NCBI GenBank assembly: GCA_037384645.1
Contig: JARRNT010000023.1
Coordinates: 1 to 42,260, forward strand
Reading direction: 5' to 3'
Source of the DNA: RI-92 sp037384645
GTDB taxonomy: Bacteria; Pseudomonadota; Gammaproteobacteria; UBA6429; Thiohalophilaceae
DNA length: 42,260 nucleotides
Positions 17,079-25,036 of the stretch are shown here, one piece after another. The notes under the pieces were generated by a model. It made no database searches, was not told the DNA's origin, and saw nothing but the letters and a program-made list of their open reading frames with translations. Within the stretch, counting starts at the first letter, position 1, and each line of letters starts with the position of its first letter. The position numbers and the translations under genes were made by a program.

Positions 17079-18788
17079 CTAGTGACCAAGCTCCGATAAG
17101 TAACGATACTTATTCATGTCAACAGGAACGAAACTGCCAAAATTCATCGACTTGAGGATTTTTCGGCCAGACTTGGTGTGTCTCCACGACACGATTTCCT
17201 TTTCCAACCTGTCACGCAATTTTTCAGGCAGGCGCTTGTGTGCCAGGAAGACGACCCCCGGCATTTTCATGGTTTTACCTATACTGCGTAACCCGGTGGA
17301 ATACTCGGCTGGCAGCATTTTCAGTACCAGGGGGGAAGTGGCACAGGCGGCTGAGCCGCCACGTTGTACCTCGCGAAGACAGGCGTCGTGGGTATGGAGA
17401 TAACGAATTTTGACATCTTTTCCCGGGATCAGACCGGCCTTCCTGAGTGCATCACGTCCAAGATGCGATTCTGCCGAATTGATCGGTGCCATCGCGATAA
17501 TGTGCCCTTTTAGCTCCTGGATCCGGTGAAAATGCGATGTTTTACGCACATAGAATGTGCCGAAGGAAGAATTTTTCATCATGGCCAGCGGGATATAGCC
17601 CAGCTGGACTGCCTTTTCGACTTCGAAGGGTTGTACCAGGACGATATCGTATTTGCCGGATGCCAGATTATCGGAAAACGTTCCGAAATCGAGGGCTGTG
17701 CGCAAGTGAATCGGCATCTGCACTGCATGACTCAGGGCAGGTAGCAGGGGAGCAAAATTCTTCACCAGCTGGCGGGTCGAGAGATAAGGGAAGATCCCTA
17801 GCACAAGATCGCGGGCATCACCGGCACTGGCTTTCGCCATGACGGACATTGGCTCATAGTGATGCATAATCCTGTATTCGCCGGGTTTGACAACAGTAAA
17901 AGGGGGGAACTCGAGATTTTTGAGAATCTTGCGTCCGGTTTTGTTCTTGTCCCAGTTCAGGATCAGTTTTTGTAAGGCGTGGCGTTGTGCTTCCGGGACT
18001 TTGGGGTCGACAACGAACAAAACGTGGGGAATTGGCGCCGTACTGTAGATAGAACGCAGTTTGGCCTTCATGCGTTTTTCAAACAATTGGATGGGAGGCG
18101 GTACGGAAGCACAGGCGCTGGCATTCCCGACCCAGACCTGCTGGATACACGAATCGTGGGAATTAAAATAGCGAATCATCACATCGCGGCCGGGAATCAG
18201 CTTCTTTTTGTATAACGCGCGCAATGCCATGCGCGCATTGGCGGACTTGGCCGGTGGCATGGCAATGGTCGTATCTTTCAGATCCTGGAGCTTGTGGTAG
18301 TGACTGTTATCGCGCACAAAAAACTGGGTTACCAGGGGTACCGACAGTCGGGCAAGGGGGATATAACCCTCTTTTTCCACGACAGTGGGGTAGTCGAATG
18401 GCTGTATCAGTGCGATGTCATACTTATGCAGTGCAAGGGCCTGGGTGAAATCAGTAAAGCTGCGCTGGCTTTCCAGTCTGACCGGCCGATGCAGGACTTT
18501 CTCCATATCCGCGGCGACCGGCCCGTATAATTTGACCGTCTGGCGTGGTGCCATATACGGAAATATACCCAGCCGGTAACTTTTGCTGGCGGGATTGTCC
18601 GCGAATGCCGGCGCGGCAAAGAGATAGGTACAGAGCGTCAGTATGGCCAGTCCCAGCAAGCGTATTCTGAACAGCCAGGTCCTTTTGCTGTTCTGGGCCT
18701 GGCACGAGATTGTGTTAGTTGCAGTCACGGAGATTGCGCTGGGGTCGGCCTGATGATGACCTCCGATACTGGCCGAATAAAAATCCAT
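17079..18788 (-). CDS. Tandem PhnD-type periplasmic substrate-binding protein
   Basis: An exported protein with two homologous PhnD/TauA-like ligand-binding modules. A membrane export signal (LLGLAILTLCTYLFAAPAFA) precedes module 1, which starts YRLGIFPYMAPRQTVKLYGP; module 2 starts LVLGIFPYLSTRQLVKNFAP. The repeats share KYDI-L-QPF, PGKDV/PGRDV followed by IRY, and SHDSC/THDAC about 190 residues into each module. Classical PhnD proteins bind phosphonate or phosphite for ABC import, but no permease or ATPase is here. Instead the gene is fused in transcription to the GGDEF-EAL protein, so a sensor role is more likely. I start at ATG 18788; a GTG at 18815 lies too close to the -10 box at 18818-18823, and a GTG about 20 codons in is also possible. 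Confidence 0.85.
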   Translation of the reverse strand: MDFYSASIGGHHQADPSAISVTATNTISCQAQNSKRTWLFRIRLLGLAILTLCTYLFAAPAFADNPASKSYRLGIFPYMAPRQTVKLYGPVAADMEKVLHRPVRLESQRSFTDFTQALALHKYDIALIQPFDYPTVVEKEGYIPLARLSVPLVTQFFVRDNSHYHKLQDLKDTTIAMPPAKSANARMALRALYKKKLIPGRDVMIRYFNSHDSCIQQVWVGNASACASVPPPIQLFEKRMKAKLRSIYSTAPIPHVLFVVDPKVPEAQRHALQKLILNWDKNKTGRKILKNLEFPPFTVVKPGEYRIMHHYEPMSVMAKASAGDARDLVLGIFPYLSTRQLVKNFAPLLPALSHAVQMPIHLRTALDFGTFSDNLASGKYDIVLVQPFEVEKAVQLGYIPLAMMKNSSFGTFYVRKTSHFHRIQELKGHIIAMAPINSAESHLGRDALRKAGLIPGKDVKIRYLHTHDACLREVQRGGSAACATSPLVLKMLPAEYSTGLRSIGKTMKMPGVVFLAHKRLPEKLRDRLEKEIVSWRHTKSGRKILKSMNFGSFVPVDMNKYRYLSELGH

Positions 18789-18817
18789 AAAACGTACTTG
18801 TCGGTTAAATTTCACCT

Positions 18818-18823
18818 ATTATA
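18818..18823 (-). promoter_or_regulatory. Possible -10 box for the PhnD/GGDEF-EAL operon
   Basis: TATAAT on the minus strand (in TATATATAAT) lies about 30 bp before the chosen start. No good -35 is visible at 16-18 bp, so an activator may be needed or the match may be chance. Confidence 0.35.
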
Positions 18824-19032
18824 TATAGATTGCTGCCAGAATGTACGCAAGCATTGTGGCCAGGCAACCATAACGAAAGCAATGATATTGCGTGGAGCGA
18901 GATACGCGACGAGTATATGAATACAGACGCCCGATACAGGCTTGCCTGTGGATCCATTCTTCAGGCATTATCGTGCTATTGATTACAGTATTACCAGTGC
19001 TGGTATCACCTTATTCATTCAGGAGTTCGGGT

Positions 19033-19530
19033 ATGCGCGGTCGCTTGCGTGTGTATCTTTGTATGTTCATTTTCATGGGCATGGCCGCTCATGTCGAGGC
19101 CAAACAGCTTATTGGCTGGGTCGAAAACGTCAGAGTTTCCCCGGGCGACGTGACCGTCAAGGCCAAGATTGATACCGGTGCCAAGACCTCTTCCCTGGAT
19201 TGTGAATGCATTACCCCCTTTATGCGCGATGGCAAACAATGGCTGTCTTTTTCCGTCAAGAATCACCAGGGGCAGATCGTCCAGCTGGAAAAGCCGGTGG
19301 TGCGTATTGCCCGCATCAGGCGGCACTTTGGCCAGCAACAAAGGCGCTACGTTGTTAAGCTGGGGATTTGTCTGGGGACGGTGTATCGCGAGGCGGAAGT
19401 TACCCTGATCGATCGTTCCGGGTTTAATTATTCGCTGTTGGTCGGACGCAATTTTCTTAAGGACGATTTTTTAATTGACCCTTCGCGTACCTTTACCCGT
19501 CACCCCAGATGTAAGGCGGGGACAGACTGA
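19033..19530 (+). CDS. Secreted retropepsin-like protease (RimK-linked ATP-dependent zinc protease family, DUF785)
   Basis: A 165-residue protein with an N-terminal export signal (about 1-23, ending HVEA). It then has a retropepsin-like aspartic protease fold: KAKIDTGAKTSSLD places the catalytic Asp47 in the DTGA motif, and SLLVGRNFLKDDFLID is the conserved C-terminal block. Historically named zinc protease, though the fold is aspartic. ATG 19033 has AGGAG seven bases before it; the longer frame starting at a GTG (18892) is unlikely. The stop overlaps the next gene's ATG (ATGA), so translation is coupled. This triad with a 7TM transglutaminase and an ATP-grasp gene is a recognised gammaproteobacterial gene neighbourhood. 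Confidence 0.88.
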   Translation: MRGRLRVYLCMFIFMGMAAHVEAKQLIGWVENVRVSPGDVTVKAKIDTGAKTSSLDCECITPFMRDGKQWLSFSVKNHQGQIVQLEKPVVRIARIRRHFGQQQRRYVVKLGICLGTVYREAEVTLIDRSGFNYSLLVGRNFLKDDFLIDPSRTFTRHPRCKAGTD

Positions 19531-21059
19531 TGAATCCACGCCAGGTATACTGGCTGGCGCTGGCCCTGGTTATTATTGCGCTGTCAATTTCCGCGTACAA
19601 GATTTTTGTGCTGAAGCTACCAGTCAAACCAGATACCACGATCGACGTCTGGGATGTTGAAGTTCAGATAACCTTTACCGCGCAAAAGCGACCAGTCAAG
19701 GTTGCATTGTATCTGCCCCAGAACCGGGGGCGCTTCGATGTCATCGACGAGCACTTTATCTCGGGAGAGTACGGCCTGGCGATCCAGCAGTTTGCCACCA
19801 ATCGTAAGGCAACCTGGTCGCAGCGCTATGCCAGCGGCAAGCAGTATTTATTATACAAAGTGACACTGCGTCGTGCCTTGAGCCCAAACCAATCGTCGGC
19901 CAGTGGCAAGGAACCCAAGGTGATTCCGGTGCCGTACAGCGGGGCCAGCCTGGTTGCCGCTACCCATATCATTAATTCACTGCGCCGCCATTCGGCGGAT
20001 AATGAAACCCTGGTTGGCCAGTTATTGACGCAACTCTCCGGCAATAAACGGAATGAAAATGTTGCTCTGTTGCTCGGTAATGATCATTCACCCCTGAACA
20101 GGGCCATGCTGGCCGTCAATCTGCTGGCGGTGGCAGGTATTCCAGCGCATGTGGTACATGGTGTTGACCTGACTACCTTGCAACGTAATGCCAGGCGGGT
20201 GCACTGGCTGGAAGTGTATTACAAGAACAAATGGCATGATTACAATCTCGTTGATGGCAGCCAGCATATCCCGGATCATTACCTGGCCTGGTGGCGTGAC
20301 AATAAACCTCTGGTGACGCTGGAAGGCGGTGATAAGCTGTATTCAAAAATATCAGTCAACCTCAATCCGCAACTGGCCCTGCAGCAACACATGTTTACCG
20401 GCAGGAAAGGGCAGGCCCGCCTGATCGAGTATTCCCTGTTGAGTCTCCCGATTGAGACCCAGGCGCTGTTCCATGTGATCCTGATGGTGCCTGTCGGCGT
20501 CATCTTTCTGGTGCTTATGCGCAACCTGGTGGGCGTCAAGACTTTTGGTACGTTCATGCCCATCCTGATCGCCCTGGCGTTTCGCGAAACCCAGCTGTTG
20601 TGGGGTATCTTTTTGTTTGTCCTGGTCGTCAGCCTGGGATTGAGCATCCGTTTTTATTTCGACCAACTGAAATTATTGCTGGTGCCGCGCCTGGCATCCG
20701 TACTGATTGTAGTCATTCTGTTAATGGCGGCGATCAGTGTGCTCAGCTTTAAACTTGGTTTGCCGCGTGGATTATCCATTGCCCTGTTCCCGATGGTGAT
20801 TCTGACCATGACCATTGAACGGATGTCGATCGTCTGGGAGGAACGCGGATCGTCCGAGGCGGTAAAGCAGGGTCTCGGGAGTTTGTTCGTTGCCTCAATG
20901 GCCTATGTATTGATGAATCTTGAACTGTTGCGCCATTTCATTTTTGTTTTCCCGGAAATGCTGCTGATCCTCCTGGCCCTGTCTATCCTGCTGGGCCGGT
21001 ACTCCGGATACCGGCTGACGGAACTGATTCGTTTCAAGGTGCTGGGAGAGAAACACTGA
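19530..21059 (+). CDS. Inactive transglutaminase fused to seven transmembrane helices (UUP1 family)
   Basis: A 509-residue inner-membrane protein. An N-terminal helix (about 8-28) is followed by a ~280-residue periplasmic part that contains a transglutaminase-like fold without a proper Cys-His-Asp triad (LLAVAGIPAHVVHGVDL, VHWLEVYYKNKWHDYNLVD near 192-250). Seven hydrophobic helices then run from about 305 to 495, with NLVGVKTFGTFMPILIALAF in the middle. Families with this layout are annotated as inactive transglutaminase plus 7TM and are thought to sense or bind a peptide. The start overlaps the protease gene by 1 bp and the stop is 1 bp before the ATP-grasp gene, so the three are one translational unit. 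Confidence 0.9.
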   Translation: MNPRQVYWLALALVIIALSISAYKIFVLKLPVKPDTTIDVWDVEVQITFTAQKRPVKVALYLPQNRGRFDVIDEHFISGEYGLAIQQFATNRKATWSQRYASGKQYLLYKVTLRRALSPNQSSASGKEPKVIPVPYSGASLVAATHIINSLRRHSADNETLVGQLLTQLSGNKRNENVALLLGNDHSPLNRAMLAVNLLAVAGIPAHVVHGVDLTTLQRNARRVHWLEVYYKNKWHDYNLVDGSQHIPDHYLAWWRDNKPLVTLEGGDKLYSKISVNLNPQLALQQHMFTGRKGQARLIEYSLLSLPIETQALFHVILMVPVGVIFLVLMRNLVGVKTFGTFMPILIALAFRETQLLWGIFLFVLVVSLGLSIRFYFDQLKLLLVPRLASVLIVVILLMAAISVLSFKLGLPRGLSIALFPMVILTMTIERMSIVWEERGSSEAVKQGLGSLFVASMAYVLMNLELLRHFIFVFPEMLLILLALSILLGRYSGYRLTELIRFKVLGEKH

Positions 21060-21060
21060 C

Positions 21061-22002
21061 ATGTTTGCCCGGCTGCAGGAGATGCGTAGAACCGGCGTAC
21101 TGGGCATGAACCGGCGCAACCTCGAATTTATTTTCAATTATAACCCGCGCAAGCTTTATCCCCTGGTCGATGACAAGCTGCAAACAAAACGGCTGGCACA
21201 GGAGGCAGGGATTGGAATACCGCCACTTTACCAGGTAATTACCATGCAGCACGAGATCAGGCACCTGGCGACATTGCTGGCCCCGTACCCGGATTTTGTG
21301 GTTAAACCGGCACAGGGTAGCGGCGGTGACGGTATCCTGATTATTGAATCGCAACGCGACCAGCGCTATCGCAGGGTCAATGGCGAGATCATGAGCCTGT
21401 TCGAATTGCAGCATCATGTATCCAGCATTCTTGGTGGCTTATACAGCCTGGGGGGGCATGCGGATGTCGCCCTGTTCGAATATCGCATACGCTTTGACCC
21501 GGTATTTTCCAACATCACCTACCAGGGCGTACCGGATATCCGGGTCATCGTGTTTCGGGGTGTCCCGGTCATGGCCATGTTGCGGTTACCGACCCGCCAG
21601 TCGCAGGGCAAGGCCAATTTGCACCAGGGCGCGCTCGGGGTCGGTATCGACATCGCCAGTGGACAAACCAACATGGCGGTGATTGCCAATCAGCATATTA
21701 CGGAACACCCGGAGACCGGCTATCAACTGGAAGGTGTGACGGTGCCGCACTGGCAGGACATATTACTGACGGCCGCGCGTTGTTATGAACTGACCGGCAT
21801 GGGTTATCTCGGTGCGGATTTTGTCCTGGACCGGGACCGGGGTCCGTTACTGCTGGAGCTCAATGCCCGACCCGGATTGAACATCCAGATCGCCAATCAC
21901 GCCGGTTTGCTCCTGCGCCTGCGCCAGGTACAGGCTTTGCCGGAGCCCTTACCTGCGCCGGCACAACGGGTGGTATTTGCCCGGGAACAATTACGCGTTT
22001 AA
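21061..22002 (+). CDS. RimK-related ATP-grasp protein (alpha-L-glutamate ligase-like)
   Basis: A 313-residue cytoplasmic protein. The ATP-grasp nucleotide site is FVVKPAQGSGGDGILII (Lys82, Gly-rich loop 86-91), and LLLELNARPGLNIQIANHAGL near residue 270 carries the metal-binding Glu and Asn. The N-terminus GVLGMNRRNLEFIFNYNPR is characteristic of the RimK-related subgroup that accompanies the 7TM transglutaminase. RimK itself adds glutamates to ribosomal protein S6; these relatives probably add amino acids to an unknown peptide or envelope molecule. Third gene of the trio, with GGGAGAG upstream of ATG 21061. Convergent with pcm by 1 bp. The product being modified is not established by this sequence. 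Confidence 0.9.
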   Translation: MFARLQEMRRTGVLGMNRRNLEFIFNYNPRKLYPLVDDKLQTKRLAQEAGIGIPPLYQVITMQHEIRHLATLLAPYPDFVVKPAQGSGGDGILIIESQRDQRYRRVNGEIMSLFELQHHVSSILGGLYSLGGHADVALFEYRIRFDPVFSNITYQGVPDIRVIVFRGVPVMAMLRLPTRQSQGKANLHQGALGVGIDIASGQTNMAVIANQHITEHPETGYQLEGVTVPHWQDILLTAARCYELTGMGYLGADFVLDRDRGPLLLELNARPGLNIQIANHAGLLLRLRQVQALPEPLPAPAQRVVFAREQLRV

Positions 22003-22003
22003 C

Positions 22004-22681
22004 TCAGGGTTGTGCCTGTTCATTGTCTCCCGTGATCAGTGGCACGAAGGCAACGTCCAGGATAAAGCGGGTCTCACTTTCGCCATTTGCATCTTTGCTT
22101 AACAGCAGCAGTTGCTGCGGCATATGTGGCAATCCCACGGGGATCACCATATGGCCGCCTGGCCTGAGCTGTTCTACCAGAGCGGGCGGCGTATGGCTGG
22201 CGGCGGCGGTGACGATAATGGCGTCAAACGGTGCCTTGTCATGCCAGCCGTAATACCCATCCGCACAACGGACCTCCACGTTGTGATAACCCTGTTGCTG
22301 GAGTCGTGTCCGGGCCGCTTCGGCCAGCGCCGGGACGCGTTCAATGCTATACACCTGTCTGGCAAGGCGAGACAGGATGGCTGTCTGGTAGCCTGAACCG
22401 GTGCCAATCTCCAGCACCGTGTTGTCCGCCTGCAGTTCAAGCAGGTCGGTCATCAATGCCACAATGTACGGCTGGGAAATGGTCTGGCCATGACCGATTG
22501 ATAATGGTCCGTTATCGTAAGCAAGATGGGCAGAATCTGCCGGCACGAAGTTCTTGCGATCCACGTCCTCCAGGGCCTGCATTACCCTGGTGCTGAAGTG
22601 TTCGCGCCCGGTACTTGAGGCGGTGTATCTGGCCTCGCTGCGAATGGTCTCGAGCATTTGCTTGATATCGGTTTGCCACAT
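22004..22681 (-). CDS. pcm: Protein-L-isoaspartate O-methyltransferase
   Basis: Methylates the abnormal isoaspartyl carboxyl in aged proteins using S-adenosylmethionine, starting repair to normal aspartate. The 225-residue cytoplasmic protein has the family block FVPADSAHLAYDNGPLSIGH, then GQTISQPYIVALM (65-77), the SAM-binding VLEIGTGSGYQTAIL (89-103), the acidic IERV, and FDAIIVTAA followed by LRPGGHMVIPVG. Length is standard. It lies 12 bp downstream of ahcY on the same strand; the two form an operon in which AhcY removes the S-adenosylhomocysteine produced here. iaaA, 12 kb away, acts on related isoaspartyl bonds in peptides. Confidence 0.95.
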   Translation of the reverse strand: MWQTDIKQMLETIRSEARYTASSTGREHFSTRVMQALEDVDRKNFVPADSAHLAYDNGPLSIGHGQTISQPYIVALMTDLLELQADNTVLEIGTGSGYQTAILSRLARQVYSIERVPALAEAARTRLQQQGYHNVEVRCADGYYGWHDKAPFDAIIVTAAASHTPPALVEQLRPGGHMVIPVGLPHMPQQLLLLSKDANGESETRFILDVAFVPLITGDNEQAQP

Positions 22682-22693
22682 ATTGCTATTGTC

Positions 22694-23947
22694 TCAGGTG
22701 CCTTCTTCCCATGAATTCAGATAATGCTGCTGCTCGGCGCTTAACTGATCGATGTGAATACCCATGGCTTCCAGTTTGAGCGCAGCAATTTCCTCATCGA
22801 TCGCCAGGGGCACGGGGTGTACGTCGTGCGACAACTGGCCATGCTGTTGCACGAGGTGAACAACCGACAACACCTGGTTGGCGAAACTCATGTCCATGAC
22901 GGCGGAGGGATGACCTTCCGCCGCGGCCAGGTTGACCAGCCGGCCTTCGGCCAGCAGGCGCAAACGGCGCCCATCCCTAAGCGTATATTCCGTTACCGAG
23001 GGTCGGGGCCGGCTGCTGTTGGTACTCATATCTTCCAGGGCCGGGATATTGATCTCGACATTGAAATGGCCGGCGTTGGCCAGTACGCAACCGTCCTTCA
23101 TGACTTCCAGGTGTGGGGAATCGATGGCATGTTTGTCACCGGTCACCGTGACCATGAAATCCGATTCGCGGGCGGCCTCCAGCAGGGGCAGGACCCGGTA
23201 TCCATCCATGCTGGCTTCCAGTGCCCGGAGTGGATTCACTTCAGCGACGATCACATGGGCGCCATGGCCGCGGGCACGCATGGCCAGACCACGTCCGCAC
23301 CAGCCATAACCCACTACAGTAAAGGTCCTGCCCGCCAGTAACATATTCGTGGCCCGAATAATCCCGTCGAGTGCGCTCTGGCCCGTGCCATAACGGTTAT
23401 CAAACAGATGTTTGGTCATGGCATCGTTGACCGCGATGACGGGATATTGCAAGGCCCCGGCCCTGGCCATGGCACGCAAACGAATCACACCGGTGGTTGT
23501 CTCTTCGGTACCGCCCAGCATATCGGGTAATAAATCGCGCCGGTGTTTGTGCAGTTCACTGATCAGGTCGGCACCGTCATCCATGGTCAGGCGTGGCTGG
23601 TGATCCAGTGCCGCACCGATGTGCCGGTAGTAGACTTCGGTGGATTCACCTCGTATCGCAAACACCGGAATGCCATAGTGCTCGGACAGGGCTGCCGCGA
23701 CATCATCCTGTGTACTCAGGGGGTTGCTGGCGCACAGCACCAGCTCGGCGCCGGCGGCTTGCAAACAGTGGGCAAGATTCGCCGTTTCGGTAGTGATGTG
23801 CAGGCAGGCGCTGATGCGTATGCCACGCAAAGGCTGGCTTTCTGCCAGGCGTTGTCTTAGTAGTTGCATCACCGGCATTTCCGAGCCTGCCCACTGTATG
23901 CGGGCCAGTCCCGCCGGTGCCAGTGCGGGATCGCGAATATCCGCCAT
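22694..23947 (-). CDS. ahcY: Adenosylhomocysteinase (S-adenosylhomocysteine hydrolase)
   Basis: Reversibly splits S-adenosylhomocysteine into adenosine and homocysteine with a tightly bound NAD, relieving product inhibition of methyltransferases. The 417-residue protein is the short type, like archaeal and Thermotoga enzymes: it reads FDNRYGTGQSALDGI where long forms have NLYGCRESL, lacks the ~40-residue insertion, and ends NSWEEGT rather than in the Lys/Tyr tail. NAD-binding VVGYGWCGRG is at 211-220; substrate blocks include HITTETANL and EETTTG. ATG 23947 has GGAG six bases upstream; the frame extends further but without a better signal. First gene of the ahcY-pcm operon, behind a structured leader. 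Confidence 0.95.
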   Translation of the reverse strand: MADIRDPALAPAGLARIQWAGSEMPVMQLLRQRLAESQPLRGIRISACLHITTETANLAHCLQAAGAELVLCASNPLSTQDDVAAALSEHYGIPVFAIRGESTEVYYRHIGAALDHQPRLTMDDGADLISELHKHRRDLLPDMLGGTEETTTGVIRLRAMARAGALQYPVIAVNDAMTKHLFDNRYGTGQSALDGIIRATNMLLAGRTFTVVGYGWCGRGLAMRARGHGAHVIVAEVNPLRALEASMDGYRVLPLLEAARESDFMVTVTGDKHAIDSPHLEVMKDGCVLANAGHFNVEINIPALEDMSTNSSRPRPSVTEYTLRDGRRLRLLAEGRLVNLAAAEGHPSAVMDMSFANQVLSVVHLVQQHGQLSHDVHPVPLAIDEEIAALKLEAMGIHIDQLSAEQQHYLNSWEEGT

Positions 23948-24056
23948 GCCTGTCTCCATTGTCAATTGCCCCACTACAAGTATATGGTAAGCAACAATCA
24001 GGACCTTGATCTGACACAAGCCGGGCTGGATTTGCCGGTAGTGCGACAGGCGTAAG

Positions 24057-24126
24057 CTGGCTGGAACCGGGGCCTCGCCAGCCAGAGGCCACTAATATTC
24101 TGGATAAGCTGGCGTTTGCCGGTTCC
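24057..24126 (-). ncRNA. Candidate structured, possibly pseudoknotted leader of ahcY-pcm
   Basis: On the ahcY strand, GGAACCGG (24126-24119) pairs perfectly with CCGGTTCC (24070-24063). Inside it, GGCCTC/GAGGCC (24090-24085 with 24076-24071) forms a 6-bp hairpin stacked directly against that helix. The hairpin loop TGGCTGG can pair with CCAGCCA just downstream (7 bp, up to 24057), giving an H-type pseudoknot that competes with the outer helix by two bases. It lies 110 nt before the ahcY start. I could not match it to the known SAH riboswitch consensus. It may be a new regulatory RNA or a chance fold in a GC-rich stretch. Confidence 0.35.
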
Positions 24127-24221
24127 GGTGTTAAGCTTGTTTAAGCGTCATCGCATACCATGCCGGTTTGATACTAGTCGCTTATAACAACAAAATGGAT
24201 TTATACCGCCAGGAGGTCATC

Positions 24222-24284
24222 ATGAGATTGCTAATCCACGTTTTCCCGGGTATGCCGGTTTCCCGGCCCCAGGCAAAGACATAG
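24222..24284 (+). CDS. Possible 20-residue small protein or leader peptide
   Basis: A perfect Shine-Dalgarno AGGAGG (24211-24216) lies five bases before ATG 24222, which opens a 20-codon frame, MRLLIHVFPGMPVSRPQAKT, ending in TAG. It is the best translation signal in the 448-bp region between ahcY and the gene at 24396. The peptide has a short hydrophobic start but no recognised family. It is 111 bp upstream of the orphan gene and could act as a leader. Short frames with good signals do occur by chance. Confidence 0.35.
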   Translation: MRLLIHVFPGMPVSRPQAKT

Positions 24285-24395
24285 TTATCCCCATCCTTTG
24301 GCCCAGTCTGTTTCTACTACAACCGGGTTAGCGCGTGTGAAGCGGCCTGACATAACTTCAACTTATCTGCACTGCTGCAGGGACGATGACGTGTT

Positions 24396-25034
24396 ATGGA
24401 CAAAGTGACACTATTATGCGACATGCATAAGCTGATGCTGGAGGAATTCGATCAGCGTGTCCGGGGAGCTCTGCGTTATTCGTTTTTAATCCGGATCATG
24501 CAGCGGCCTGTGCAAGACTTTCTGACCATCAATATCAGCAAGGAAATAGTAAATGGCCGGCACATTCTTGAGCATGCAGCTGACCTGGTCAAAGCAGGTA
24601 CCTTTCCGACCCGACAGGACATCCAGCATTTGCTGGACATGTCCCGGGATATCGACCAGGCCATGTTGAAACAGGGGATTGTCTCGCCGGCGAGATTATC
24701 CAGCCAGCTGCCCTTGCTTGAACCTATACGCCGGCAATATGCCCAGTCGCTTCTCAACGAGACCCACCAGTTACTGTGTCAATGGCAGGGCATGACCTGT
24801 TTACGTAATGCCCTGGCGTTGCAATATGATGTGCCCCAGTTCAGTAAGCTTTTATATGACATGTTGCATCTGTATGGTCTGCAGACGAGATTGTTGTGCC
24901 AGGCCCTGCACCTGCCTGGTTTCTATATATTAGTCCGGGAATCGAACTGCCAGACCATATACCTGGCAATGGATGCCGTTGCCCGTCAGCTGGCCAGTGA
25001 GCTGGCCGCCCGCTTGTTTCGGAGTCATGCCTGA
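24396..25034 (+). CDS. Uncharacterised helical protein
   Basis: A 212-residue product I do not recognise. It has no signal peptide, no membrane helix and no catalytic motif, and looks mostly alpha-helical: MDKVTLLCDMHKLMLEEFDQ at the start, amphipathic helices through the middle, and YLAMDAVARQLASELAARLF at the end. Five Cys residues are scattered without a metal-binding pattern. Codon use and composition resemble neighbouring real genes, and the frame ends 2 bp from the convergent YchJ gene, as expected for a packed real gene. The ribosome binding site is weak. A regulatory or adaptor role is possible but unsupported. Confidence 0.65.
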   Translation: MDKVTLLCDMHKLMLEEFDQRVRGALRYSFLIRIMQRPVQDFLTINISKEIVNGRHILEHAADLVKAGTFPTRQDIQHLLDMSRDIDQAMLKQGIVSPARLSSQLPLLEPIRRQYAQSLLNETHQLLCQWQGMTCLRNALALQYDVPQFSKLLYDMLHLYGLQTRLLCQALHLPGFYILVRESNCQTIYLAMDAVARQLASELAARLFRSHA

Positions 25035-25036
25035 TT

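Noticed and set aside
22754..23341. 195-codon open frame on the plus strand
   Set aside because: Antisense to ahcY, which is unambiguous.
23948..24395. Known SAH riboswitch
   Set aside because: Expected upstream of ahcY, but the consensus core I know (GAGGAGCGCUGC-like) is not present; only an unrelated fold was found.
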